Shown here piece by piece: positions 18,701 through 32,521 of a stretch of 64,000 bases of DNA; the stretch's first letter is position 1; each line of letters begins with the position of its first letter. Position numbers and translations under genes: made by a program. This DNA comes from Siderastrea siderea (Eukaryota; Cnidaria; Anthozoa; Scleractinia; Rhizangiidae), in NCBI GenBank assembly GCA_964030785.1, contig OZ034968.1, positions 59,234,899 through 59,298,898 on the forward strand, in the 5' to 3' direction. Below the pieces are notes generated by a model. That model made no database searches, was not told the DNA's origin, and saw only the letters and a list, made by a program, of their open reading frames with translations.

Positions 18701-21700
18701 CATCAGTGACTACTGACTCATCCATGGATTTCAAGATCGGAGCATTGTTTGCCTCAAAGGCTTTTGTTCAGGTGTGTTTATTTTTTATTTACATGTACTT
18801 TCCCTAGTAGCATTTACTGGTACCCAAAGGGTTTCTCCTTTAAAACAGAGGCCAAATAAAACTTAACAAAAAAGATCAATGTCTTAATTGCTGCTGTATA
18901 CCAGCTGATGTGTCAGAAAAGACAAATCTGAACAATAACAGAAATAAACATATTTTAAAAAGTCACCTTTGACAGTTTTTGCAGGACTAAATTCTTAAGT
19001 GTGGCATTGCAGGAGTATATTCCAATTATGGTTCGTGCATAAAATTTGCACGGCACTGACATATCAAACGTGGTGCACAAAAAGAAGGAAGCCTGTGCTT
19101 CTATTATGACAGAGAGATCTGACATTTGGGAAGCTTTTTTGAAGTATTGTAGTCCCACTACAAATTTTCATTCTGCCATTGAAGCAACTCAATTTGATAA
19201 AAAATGTGTCTCAAAATATTACATTTTATACCATCAATTTACTGTTAAATTTTAAGTTGTTTATGAAAAGTTCTAAATTATAACTTCAGCTTCCTTTCAT
19301 CTATTTAATGCCCTTAAAAATTTCCAAAGGTTCCTAACAGGTAATTTGTAGAATGAACCCTGCTAGTATACACCTACAATCCGGTCACTAATTTCAGGAC
19401 GTTTACGAAACCTTAAACTGCAGGCTCTGAGTCCCTCCTCTTCCCCATACAATGTTGATTTCAAACTCTGTTTACAATCTGAAACACATCCATTGCTGTC
19501 AGCATTGACCAGGGTTTTTTTTTTTTGGGGGGGGGGGGTGATGGGTCAATGAGTTTTACCATCAACACTGGATGTCCATTGGAGGGGTGAGGGTGGTGGG
19601 GGGAGGGTGAAGAGTACGGAATGATTGGACAAACAAACGTATTAGAATTCAATGCTACTATATGACAATGTTACAATTCAGAATTGTTGGCATGATTTTT
19701 TAAGGTGTCTAAAGAATTACTGGCCAAGATACACTGTTATAGCCCTTTGGTTGTCATTGAATAAATGTATGAAGTAATCATATATTTGAACTATTTTTTA
19801 CATTTGCATGCACCAAACGGCTTTTCATTTTATCTTGTAGATTGTGGTGAATCCATTTACAGGGTATCTAACAGAAAGGTAATAAAAACTCATGTGTTGA
19901 CAAGAGACAGTTAAACCCACTGACTTGAACCCAGCTGTCTCGAATGCCCTCATTATCTTGAGCCGAAACTCATTTCCCTTAGTTGCTTGATGTTCTCCCT
20001 TCTGTTAGAAAACTGCTTAGGTGGTCTCTTGAGCTACTAACAGTGTTGCTGTACCACAATTCAACAACCGCTTCATGGAGTAGTCTCTCGCTTATAAGGT
20101 ACCTGTATTATGGAACACTATGATAGTGAGAGATGGCTCAATAGCATGGACCAAAACAAAGATACTTTAAATGAATTTCGTTTTTCTGCTGCATCCGCAG
20201 TTAGAAATTTTAAGTAAATTCAAGACTTCTTCTATTACTGAATTGTACTGTAAATGGCATGTTAATATTAGTTTTCTTAGCAGAATATTTAACTTTTTAT
20301 CATTTATTAAAATATAATTCGACTTTAACTGAACTCCATTATTTTCTTATTTTAATCTATTTTTTCAAGCTTATCTAGCTGAAAACGTGTTGTGTGTAAA
20401 TAAAGGTTATTCAGTCATAATATTTATCATTTACTATTCGTTATCTCAAAGACCCATTATCTCAATCAAGTTTTGGTTTCATTTGCATGTTCAAGATACA
20501 TGTAGCAGGGGTTTGCAATGTATTCAGTATGTCCAAGCACAAGCATGGGACAAAGAAAAAATGACCTGCTGAATATTACGTCTTCTTTCTTATTTCATGC
20601 CTGGGTTGGAATTCACCATTGATGCCGTCTGTCTTTCTTTATAGTACATATTTGTAGTTGAGCAAGCTTAGTTTTTCGTTCTTTCAGTGTTCTTGGTTAA
20701 TTAATATGTGACTGTTGTATTTGCAGAGTTGGTTACAAGATGCCATTATACAGTGGTTTCTGTGTCCTATTTTTTTCAACTCTTGGTAATGAGTAGATAT
20801 GTTTACAATGCCTATTTGCAGAACCATAAATTTATTCACATAATTAGCAACAATGTTAATCTCTGTCATAATAATCAACTTCTGTTGTAATAATAAATAA
20901 ATGAAATGGTGTCAGCTAGGTGTCATAATGGACACCCTCTGAACCAAGATTGCATGTAGGCAGCAGGAGTTTGTTTTCAATGACTCTGGTGCTTGTTCTG
21001 AGCTTGTACTTGTATTTGTGCCTGATTGTGAGCCAGCCATCACCAACATAGCATCAACTGGGTCTGGTAATACCCATTTTTTACCACGCCGTTAGGACGG
21101 GGTCTAGTAATACCCTTTTTTTTCATGGTCACTTGCCCCAGATCTCTGGTTTTTGCTTGACCAAACAAATGTTCATTGTGTCTTTTGCTACACAGGCTAA
21201 GGCTCGTATCTTGAGTGACCGTAATATATTTTGCACCTTGAGGGGTGGGGGGGGGGGGGGGGGGGGACAGTGGTGGGGTAGAATGCCCCTGGGGCTTTTC
21301 TTGTTTTCTTCCATTGTCTTCTTTTCCTTTTTTTTTTTTTGGTTACTTGCCCTAGACTTCTGGTTTTCACTCGGCCAAGCAAATAAATACATGTACATAT
21401 CCCAGACGTCCAGTTCCAGTCATGATGTCATGTAGTTGTGTCGTCAGGAATTCAGTGTAATATTGGTGCCAAAATAAAGTTGTGACATTTTTCTCTTATC
21501 GCATTACGATATTTAATAATTCTTGTCACAACATTATTGTTTATTCATCATCGACAAACCACTGTTAACTTTGTGGTAGCTGTACATGTCTTAATTAAAA
21601 TGGATGCACAACTAAATTAAGTTTCTTATGTGGGCTTGTATCTATGAGTGAGTCTAGTAGCTTTAATTTTTTACCCTAGGGATTGGGGCCGGTATGGCAT

Positions 21701-24700
21701 GACAGCCGGGTCTAATGCCCCTAGGGTTCTTCTTTTACTTTGTCCTCAGCTTATGTCTTTAGTGAAAACCAGGTTTAAGCTTAAGAATTTGTTGTACTTT
21801 TTTTCAGTATATGCCTTTGCAGATAGTTACGGGCTTCTGCTGTCAGCTCGGGCAGTTCAGGGACTCGGCTCATCTTGTATTCTTATTTCCAGTAAGGATG
21901 TTAACACTTCACGCTTGCAAAAGCAAGCTCTTTTTTCTAACCCTGAAGCCTTAAGATCAGAGCAGACTCAAATGATCAGTGGTACTTTTGAGGGATTTGG
22001 CTAATGAAAATAACAGAACACAACTTACAGGAACTTCAATAACCTGTGAAGCAGCTGTTAGAGCTGAGTAAAGTCAGCAGCTAACTGGCCCTTTTTTTAA
22101 GCATTCCTAAGTGAAAATCACAACAAACTGGAATGCAATTACTTGGTCTCTTGAAATCAGATAGATCCTAGGACTCTGGCAATATGCATCTTTGAAAGAA
22201 ACCATCAACACATACAAGTTGCCTTTCCAAGTGAATGTGACAGGAGTACCACTTTCTGTACTTTACATTTATTTGCCGAAATAGGTCGTTGTAGGTAGCC
22301 AGCAAGATGAGGGATTTAAAAGACCTAGCCCTGAATTTTGTTTGATTGCCGAGTCATAACACTACATGGCCAGCTGGCTGCTTTTGTTTGTTGTCACATT
22401 ATTGATGTTACCAAGTTTTGGCAACTATAGGTATTACCTGTATATACTGCAAGTTGAGTCACTTCCTTTGCAATTTTCTTGTGTTTGCCATTAGCAATCA
22501 CATTGTTGAACCATCACGACATTATTTAAGAGCATTTCATCTGGTACAATTATTACTGTAGGCTTGGCCATGCTGGCAGCTGCATATCCTGATGATGACG
22601 AGCGTGGTTCTGCGATAGGAATAGCCATGGGAACTACAGCTCTTGGAGTCTTAGGTACACTCACTAATTAAAAGTAATTAGAATCTTTGAACTATGTATT
22701 ATTAATAAGGAAACTCATGGAAATCAATTACTTCAGGAGAAACCACATTTTGATCTTGTTCTTGCTCCTAATTTTCAGCTGGACCACCATTTGGAGGATT
22801 GTGTTACAGTCTTGCTGGCAAAGGACTGCCATTCTTCATATTAGCTGGCTTCATTTTCATTACTTTTGGTTTGTATAGCTTTACCGCTTTTGCTTTTCAT
22901 TTCATGGAACAGTGATGAATTTGTGTCTCTCTAAGCGACAACTCTCACTAAGTGGAAAAAAAGCAAAACCCGTTGAAAACCACCAACAAGACAACGCATG
23001 TCACACGGTGCACAACAACCCAAAACCAACTGCACCTAAAAGTGAAGTAACCCAAAACAATCCAAAACCACCCAAGACAACCTATAGTGGCCGAGTAACT
23101 CCCCTGCAAGCTGGTCGTAGTCTTGTGACTTTCTGTTTTGTTGCATCACAATTACTTACTTAGAACCAAAAGTCAGATCTGAACATTTGAGGACGATGGG
23201 CAATTATTTGTCAGCGCGAACCTCTTTTTTCCGTAGCTAATTCTTTGCTTCATTCAATTTTATTTTATTTTCTTATTTTATTTGCTTCATTCAAGTTTAT
23301 TTTTCTTCTGCAATTTAAAGCTTTGCATGGAGTTTTTTTGCCACCCTCTCCCTCTACCCATTTCATGCACAAACGGTAGTGCAAATCATAGCTGGCAAAA
23401 TAATTATAATGTTAACTTGTCATGAAAAATGTGGGTCTGCACAGTGTAGTGAAATCGTCTGTGACTGATAGATTGACGATTACATCCTAGACTGCAAGCA
23501 GTCCTTCCTTCTAGTGGTAGCGTCCGAGCATGAATCCCAAAAGAGCAGAAGTGGGCCCCAGAGTGCCACAAGGATGAAAGAAGGAATGCATTCTTCTAAT
23601 CTTGGGCTTCACTTCCACTCAAATTGGCATGAAATGACCAAATTGACCAAATCTTCAGGCCTGGATTCATGCCAACAGTTTGCGTAATAAGCAGGTGTAA
23701 ACACAGCAAGGCCTTTATAACCTGGTAACGACAAACAATTTTTAATTTGTTAAAAAAAATTGGTGGTTGCTACAGTCTTATTAATAAACCATAATAAACA
23801 TAACTCACCAGTATAGTAACTTCGTATTAACCAGGTGCAAGGGCAGTTCTAGTTCTGTAATATTGGCCCATGGTTGTGGCGGTATGAACTGAGTGAAGTC
23901 ATTAGTCCTTACAGAAACATGCATCCACTGATTATCGTCACACGCCCTTCCATGTTCTAAACAGTGCTCAGTTATCACACACTTAACTTTTCTTCCTTTT
24001 TCTTTTAACAGTGTTGGTGATAGTTGCTAAGAAACCAGTCATGCCTGAAGATGTAAGTTTTTTCTAGAAAGTACTGATTACTTAAACAGACTTACATCTT
24101 TACTTCGCCATTTCTGTACAAAGTTTACATGCAGTAATTGCTGTAAAGTAGAATTCAATTAGGAATCTTCTGGTTTAGTTGAACTGTCCTGTAGTCAGTA
24201 GCATTGGTTGATGGTTTATGCTCTGGCCAGACATACATGTATGTGCTTACATGTATATATGTATGGTTACCCAGTAGGGAGTCTGGTACAGGCTTTAATT
24301 TGTTGATCTGGACTTTCCTCTGTGGACCCAAACAAAACTCTGAAGAAAGTGCAAGTAATTTCTTTGAAATGGCTTTGTTTACTACATACATGTTCCCTCA
24401 AGAATTCGTTGCAAAACATGGGCAGGAAGAAACATCAGACATGCAGTAATTAGCAGACTGTAGACTGATATAGTTTTCTCTGAGAGTAACCACCTAAATA
24501 TTCAGTTTGATGATGTGTTCAGTTTCAATCTTTCAGTATTTGGGAACATTTTAAAAATGTCCACAACATTAGTTGTGTTGATTACTTAAACTCTGATTAC
24601 CTAGACTCTGGATGATCCAGACTATTTTGTGAAGTACCCGTGAGTCTTGTTTGCGGAGGTTTGACTGTAGACTGTTAAAGGCCTGCCTGGCATGCTTCAA

Positions 24701-27700
24701 TCAATGTCAGTGGCAACCATTAATGTTGTTCATTGTAGCCAATTTGTCTGTCTTCCCCTGCAACCTGGTATGTATTTCCACAGGTAATTCAATTGTAATT
24801 CAATCAGGTGCCTGCTAGTCTTCCATGGGGCTTATGGCTGGGTGCAGACTAATATATCCTCCAATGCAAGTGGTGGCCAGATTCCAAATTAAACCTCATT
24901 ACATTGATGGCAGTGTCTCAGCAGTGTCTAGTGAAAGTAAAATAGACACATTTTGAAACCGTCCCCATACCGCATTCCAATCCAGAGCAAAATAATATTT
25001 TTTATTGAAATATTACTCAATGAGGAACCTAGCCGATTGCCTAACAGGAGCTCGGTAGCTCAACGAACTAACATGGAAACCTTATTTTTGGCACTGGAAA
25101 TTTTCCTTACCAGGCTACATCAGGACCTTTTGAAAAACAATAAATAATGTGATTGACATTTGCCAAAATAAAAGATACCTCATTTTTGTTGATAATTTAG
25201 ATTGTTAAACCAACACTGAAGGACTTGTTGTCAGATCCTTATATTCTTCTTGCCAGTGGTAAGTCTTCTCGCCACTTTTTGACTAGTTTTTTTTTTTTGC
25301 TCAATCAAGACTTACTGGGAAAATTAACCACCAGAATCCATACCCCCTAGGCCCATAAACATTTTCTTTCTCCCGGCCTAGTACTTATGACCCCCCTTGC
25401 AGAAAAACCTTGAGCTGCCCCTGCTTAGTTGTTGTTGTAATTGTTGTTTTTGTTTTTGTTTTTGTTTTTTCCATGTCTTTCTTTGTCTACTTCCGTCTTC
25501 CTCTCCTCCTCTCTTGTTAACCCCCACTATAACTCAGGGTCCCAAAGGGGGGTCTTTGGAACCCTGGAGACCTGAAATTTTTGTCGTGGAGCCCGGAGCC
25601 CAAAGCCTCTCTCGACTTGGAGCCCGAACAAAAATGCTGTTTTTGGCTAAATGGAGCCCTGGAGTGAAGCAATGGAGCCCTAGAGCCCCGAATCTTTCGT
25701 ATTGGAGCCCTGGAGGCCTACATTTTTTAGGCCGGAGCCCTGGAGCCCTAAACCCCTTTGGGACCCTGATAACTTCAGTTTTCCAACGAACCAATGCTAG
25801 TTAACCCTTTAAAACCTGATATCAGCTTGCATATTCTCCAGATACTGTTCTCCATACATAAATTTCCTATGGTACTGATGAGGTGAATTTGTTTAACAAT
25901 CAGTACCTTTTCTGCATGGTGATCACTTCCTTTATTCTTATGACCTTTACGTTTGATTAAGCAGTGTTATTTTCAGGAGAATTGAGATGCTGTTAACAAT
26001 TTGTGGGGCTATTTATCACCTCATGTCCAATGCATCCTGGAATAATGGAATAATACTATTGTTAAAATAAAAATTGCTTACAACTGCTCTTTAGGTGCCA
26101 TCTGTTTTTGCAACATGGCATTCGCTCTCCTGGAGCCAACATTACCGATCTGGCTTCTGGAAACTATGGATGCCAAGGAATGGCAGATAGGTACATGCAG
26201 TAGATGTGACAACAAATCTTACTAGGAGAGGAAGTAATATGAAGCCGGTGTCTTTATTTAACGTGACTGTACCACCCCTGAAAGGAGTAACTAAGAATCT
26301 TTAATAGTCTTTGTTTTTACTACTGACAACTGCAAAATGAAATGGGAAGCGAAGTCAAGCTGACCACTTACAGAATGCACTAGCAGTAAATTTTTGCATC
26401 AGCTTTATTCTATGATTTTGGATAGGCAATATTATTTTCTTCACGCTAAATTTCTGCAAGTTATTTAGAAAATCAACAGTAAGGCATATGGCTGCTTGAT
26501 TGATTGATTGATTGATTGATTGATAGGTTGACTGACTGACTGATAAATTGATTAATTGACTGACTGTGTCATTGACTGATTGACTGTCTGATTTGGTGTT
26601 TGATTTATTGATAGGTATCATTTTCCTGCCATGCACTGGAGCATACCTTATAGCCACTCCTCTGTTAGGAAAAATTGGAAACAAGATAGGAAGGTATGTA
26701 GTAAAAGATGTCTCATGTTTTTAAAATTTATTACGTGATCAAGTTTAAGCTATGTTCACTGAATGTGCTTAACATTCTCAAATGTCAGGTGAAAACAAAA
26801 ATATCCAGTTTGTGCTCAAGATTTGATGTCATTTAGCTCTAAGCCTGGTCCACAATCAGCTCCTCTTTTTGCAGTTTTATCAGAGTTAGATGTACCACCC
26901 ATTTCATGTATGTACAAGAAAGTTTTTGTTATCTCTGTCTTTCTTAAGCCATGTTGTTGCTTCAGTTAGATCCTTTTCTTTGCTCTCTTTTCCTGGTGGT
27001 TCAACAGCACTTTACAGATGTTTAAAAATGTGCTAAATACTAAAAACTGCTAAATACTAAATCTTGGGTACCAGTGGCAATCTGCAAGGGTAACGTGCAA
27101 TGGGCTAGCATCCCATCTAGGGGGGGGGGGGTACTACCTCCTTGTCGCTTCTTGCTACAGAAACAGTTTGTAGTCCGTGGGCAGTTTGCAGTCCATGTTT
27201 GACTTTACCTAACTGGGTCATTTTCCACGTTCTCTTCTTCAGATGGCTTGCATCTTTAATTGGTCTTGTGTTGGTTGCAATTAGTTTATGTGTGGTATGT
27301 ATTCTTTAAATCCTTGTTTAATGTATGGTTTCTCCTGCAAACTTTTTTCAAAACAGAAAGAAAAAAGAAAAAAGAAAAAGAAAAATCTGAGTCCCAACGG
27401 GAATCAAACCCATGACCTCCTGTACACCGGTCGGGTGCTCTAACCACTGAGCTACTGGGAGACTCGTGGCAAATTGGGTCATATTTACCTGGTTTGTTAT
27501 GACACGTGTCTTGCGCACTGCTGGGATCAGCAATGTCAAAAGCATCTTGTGTGATGACACATGTAAATAAAGACAGATGGTAAATATTAAGCTCCTGCCT
27601 CGCTTAGTAAATAAAAAAGATGTTATGTCAGAAAAATAGGTTGAATAGAAGCCGAATCTGCATAAATGTCTTCTATCAATCAGACAATTTGAGTTTGAGT

Positions 27701-30700
27701 TGTTGAGTTTGTGGTTAAAGAGCCCAATCGCTGAACCTATGAACTCCCATGCTGTTGCAGTCAGTTCCAATATTTTCCAGTTCTGTCCATCCAAACTGTT
27801 TTCCTGGTATTTCTTTTTGTTGGTTTTCAATTGCTCTTACCTCTCTGTTAAGAGACTTGGCATCCGTTATTCATAGAGCCAATTTTGTCTCATGCCCAAG
27901 TTGACATTACACGTTGAAATAACCACTGAAGATCAGCTGAAGTTTTTTGACAATGTTCTAAAAAAATTCCAAGATTGACACATGATAATTCAGATGGCAT
28001 GCCGTAAATGATTTTATGCGCTGGGTAGGGAATTATTCACTAGGTAACTGTTATACATTCTTCGAACAACTAAGTAAGTCTTTGTCACAATTGCAATCTC
28101 CTTTGCCATTTCTCAGGTTCCTGTTGCTAAAACTCTAGGGGTGCTTGTAGCTCCATTGTTTGCTCTGGGATTTTCTATAGGTGAGTTGAAACGAACAGAT
28201 ATTCTAATATCATTACTGTAACCCCAAGAGGTTGCATGGGAGCTAGGTTAAAAGCCCAGGGGTGGGAAGGGAGTCCCTTATAGAAGCCATATAGATTTAG
28301 AAATGTGTCGCACTAAAGGTTGTGTTTTTGAGCCGTTTCTGGCCTGGAATCCCAAAGAGAAACGAGGCCAAGTTTTTAGACCCAAAAAAGTGCAATTGCC
28401 CATGGCGTAACCCTGGACATAATCTCCACAAAAAATAAAAGTAAAAAACATCGAGCGTGTCCGAGGTAGTTACGGTATGCATTTTTATTATCCTCCGCCC
28501 CCCCCCCCCCTCCCCCAAACAAAAAACTCCCTGCCAAAATCTTTCTACCCAAAAGAATCCGCCAGAAGATTTCCAACCCCCAAAGCTCCAAAAATTGCTA
28601 ATACGAAACCGGCCCAGAAAAGGCCTTTGCACCTCGCCGTCACCGTTGTACCTGAGTACTCCCCCGAGATCTGAAAGAGGGTAAAGAATTATTCATTGGA
28701 ATTTGTAATTTCTGTGGGATGGATCATAATGATAGTACCATTCGGAACGTGCGAATTGTAAAGGTCTTTTATGGGAGATATAAGTGAATCTCTATAACAA
28801 TACAACTCTAACAGGAGTTAAGGAAAGGAATGCTTTTTAAACCTTCATAGTTGATAGACTGCGAGTAGTCTCTAATTTTGGCGATTGTGATTGTGGGGCG
28901 GGCAAAATACACACGCGCGCGCGCGAAAGTTCGAGGAGACGCGACGCGAAGGGAGCGCCGAAAATTAGCGTCTCCTCGAATTGTCACGCGCGCGCGTGTA
29001 TTTTGCCCGCCCCACAATCGCCATCGCCAAAATTAGAGACTATTCGCAGTCTACATAGTTGATGGCAGAGGTCTGCAAACTCATGTTTGCTTTTCGTTCA
29101 CCCCCAGCTCTAAATAATGACTTAACATGAACATTTTTGTTGTTCAGTTGCTCCGACAAAGTTTAAATAAAAACCTTTTGTGGACTGTGCACGGTCAAGG
29201 CCATCAATGCGCCAACTAAAAACGTCGAACAAAGAAGTTTGACGATCACGAAATACGTGTAACTAACTATGAACACACTAAACAAAACCTAACAGAATTG
29301 ATTTTTTTTTTCTGGCGCAGGTATAGATACTCGCCAAAATGAGAAATGTTAGTTTTCATTGTTACAATCTCTGATGAGACCTGCTTGGCTAGGCATAAAC
29401 ATTAATTTCGGCTCGGTTATGATTAAAGATTGAAGCAGTATTTCTTTATTAATTAAAGTAACCATAACCTTTCTAATGGATTTGCATCAGCCCTCTTGCG
29501 CCCACTCTTGCGATATTAGGTCGTGTTCACTAGAGCATAATGAAAGTAGATATCTCAAGTGTGGCGGGATGAGGCCATTATTGTCACAGCATGTTTCCTA
29601 TTTTGCACGCAACTCCACAGACACAAAATGTAAACAATCCACAATCAATCCGCAATCAATTAAGCTCTATAAGTTAATGTCGTCTATGACAAACTCTGTT
29701 TCTGGTATTTCTCGGTTTTAATCATGAACACACTTGTCAGTTTTTCGGGCTGCTGATTTGGCGAGCAGAAAAATTGAATTCTTTATAGAAGTGCATGGCT
29801 TTAATGCTCGAAATTTATCTAGTGTCATAATCATGTCACTGTCTTAAAACCATTTGATTATAATTTGTAGTGAAAAAATATATGTATTGTCGCTTACTAG
29901 CCCTTTTTAGTGTGAAATCAGAAATAACCTGCAACCGGAAAAATTATTTGAATTTTCTTTTTTTTTTTTTTTAGTGTCCTAAAACAAATTTATAATGAAT
30001 TGAAGTATTGGTAAACTGTAAACTAAGCAAGGACCACTTGTACAATTTATAGCTGGATTTTTGTCTCGATCAGGATCACCAATGGATTAGATAAAGCCAG
30101 ACGTTTGCTTCCATTTTCACGTAGCTTTTCTAGCCCCTGGTGAAAACTAAAGGCTGGTTTCCATATGATCGCTACGTTCGCTACAAAAAAAAGGTTGAGC
30201 GATCTTTACGACTTTGATCACTGAACAGTTTCCATATGATTGCTGTGATCGCTACGATTGCTAAAGAGTGGATTCCACGTGATCGCAGAGATTGCTGAAC
30301 GTTTTTTCCAGCGATCGTAGCGATCATATGGAAACCAGCCTTTAGTTTTGTCTAAGCGAAATATTGAGCAGTCGTATTAAAATACTAGCTGTTCGATCAG
30401 CCTTGCTTCTTTAAAGTTGTTTTGATTAAACTGTTATTACCAAGATTATGTATGGCTCCAAGCAAAAAACACAACTGAGCGAAAAAGAAGACATGTTAGA
30501 ACAGATCTTGCATGTGAAACCTTCACAGACGATGACAGACGTGCCGAATTTTTTCTTAAGCGCCTCAGCCGTACAGAATGTTTTGGTTTTTCGCTCACCC
30601 ACCACGGCTGAATAACTTAATATAAACTTTTTCATTGTTCAGTTGCACTTGCTTCGAAAAGTTCAAGTGAAAACCTTTTGTGATTTGTGCACGGTCAAGG

Positions 30701-32490
30701 CTAACAAAACAACACACTGAACATAAAAGTTTTGTGAAGTTCAAAACTGTGGCCATTTATTAACTATGCCATAACAAACTATAAGTATGTATAACGAACT
30801 TTAAAACACACGAAACGAAACGAATGTTAGTATTTATATTCTCTGTCGGAGATACTGATGCTTGCCAAAATGCTATACATTAGTTTTCATTGTTACAACC
30901 TCTACTGAAATTTTGAGATGAGTCGGGCTTGGCTAAGCATATTTAAAGAGTAACTTTCGTCTGCAATAATCACTCTTAAGCACTATTTCGTTCTTAATTA
31001 AAGTAACCCTAACCTTTCTAATAGATTTGCATCAGCTGTCAAGCACCTATTGTGATATTAGATCTTGTTCAGCAGAGCATAATTGGAGTAAATATCTAGT
31101 GGTGGACCCTTTCACTCCCAGAGTTAGTTATGGAACCATTTAAGGTGGTTCTAACTTTTCAGTCTGTGGATGAAATCCTATGGTGTGACCATTAAAATGA
31201 ACCCTCTTTAGGGGTACTTTTACATGGTACTATTTCTATTTAAGTATTTTCAAAATAAAATTTGGAATTTGTCTTGAATTCTGATTTTAGGCACTCTAGG
31301 GAGTAAAAGGGTTAATGGAGGTTAAGAGCAAGTGATACCCTATCAGTGCAGTGAAGCGTTATTGTCCGACCATGTTTTCCACTTTGCACGCAACTCCGCA
31401 CCAAACAAAAACAATCCACATCAAGAAAGAGACCGACATCTGAGATCTGCTAGTTATCTATACACATTGGATCAGGCTCTATCTATTTATGGACTACGAC
31501 AAACTCCGTTTGGTACCGAATTTCTCGTTTTTAGTAACAAACAGAATTTTTCAGTCTTCAGGTTTTGCGCTCCTGATGAAGTGAGCGGAAAAACAGAGTT
31601 CTTAGAAGTGCGTGCGTGTATTATTCAATTTTCGTCCAGTATCATAACCTTGGCACTGTTCAAAACCGTTTCATTATGTTTAGTAGTTTAAACCTTCAAA
31701 AAAAGAATCTGCTCTTGCTTAGCCCTCTATTTCTAGTGTGAAACCAGGAAATAATCTGCAACTGGAAAACTCGCGTGATCATGAAGTTTCTTCCTGTTAT
31801 TATACAAATTATTGATAAATTGAAGGATTTGGGAGCTGGTTAAACTGTTATTACCACGATGGTGTGGCTCCAAACAAAAATGACAAGCGAGAGAACCATG
31901 TTAGAACAGATCTTGCCTATGATATCGTATCCGTACTGGGTCCTTTGGGAGAACTTTGGCGTCGATCCTGTTTGCTAGTAATATTGCATAGAAGTGTAAG
32001 ACTTATTGGCATGCCCACACTATAGTATTCCATGATTCGTGATGATTTTTATCAGTACTGATATCTGCTTTGTTATCCAGGAATGGTGGATGCGGCTATG
32101 GCACCGGCCATGGCTTATCTAGTGGACATTAGGTGAGACATTCCAACAGCTGTTGTTGTTTTTTCCCAATACTCCGCGTTCGTTACTGTACCTATGTGTA
32201 TACAAGACGGACTAAACTCACGAAATTAGAGATCTCATGGACGGTGAATTACTCTAAACTTGATCACTTAGTTTTGTATTTCATTTAGACGTCTTGTATG
32301 GTTATCATTCCAAGTCAATTCAGTTTGTTTACCATCACTATAAATCAGTACAAGAAAGAAAAGAAAGGGTGAAAAAACTTTAACAAAAAATTAAATCTGC
32401 TAACACTGGAAAGAAAAATTTGCTGATAAGGGTTAGTAACAACTGTTAACTGTTAATTTTCTTTACAGTTTTCTTTTTCTTCTGTTTTTG

Positions 32491-32521
<31 letters not shown>

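Larger units (their letters stand above)
29068..31915. repeat. Tandem duplication of about 1.4 kb inside SLC18A intron 13
   Basis: Blocks recur in order about 1.45 kb apart: GTGCACGGTCAAGG (about 29190 and 30688), TAACCTTTCTAAT (about 29465 and 31011), TTTGCACGCAACTCC (29602 and 31384) and TTAAACTGTTATTACCA (30425 and 31842). The left unit also includes DNA left of the MITE at 28855. Each unit has its own later insertions. No coding content is recognised. Confidence 0.75.

Noticed and set aside
25397..25804. 135-codon open frame
   Set aside because: It reads through the GGAGCCCTGGAG repeats of a MITE.
27348..27830. 160-codon minus-strand open frame in SLC18A intron 12
   Set aside because: It is the translation of the tRNA-core repeat and a pyrimidine tail; no domain and no splice support.
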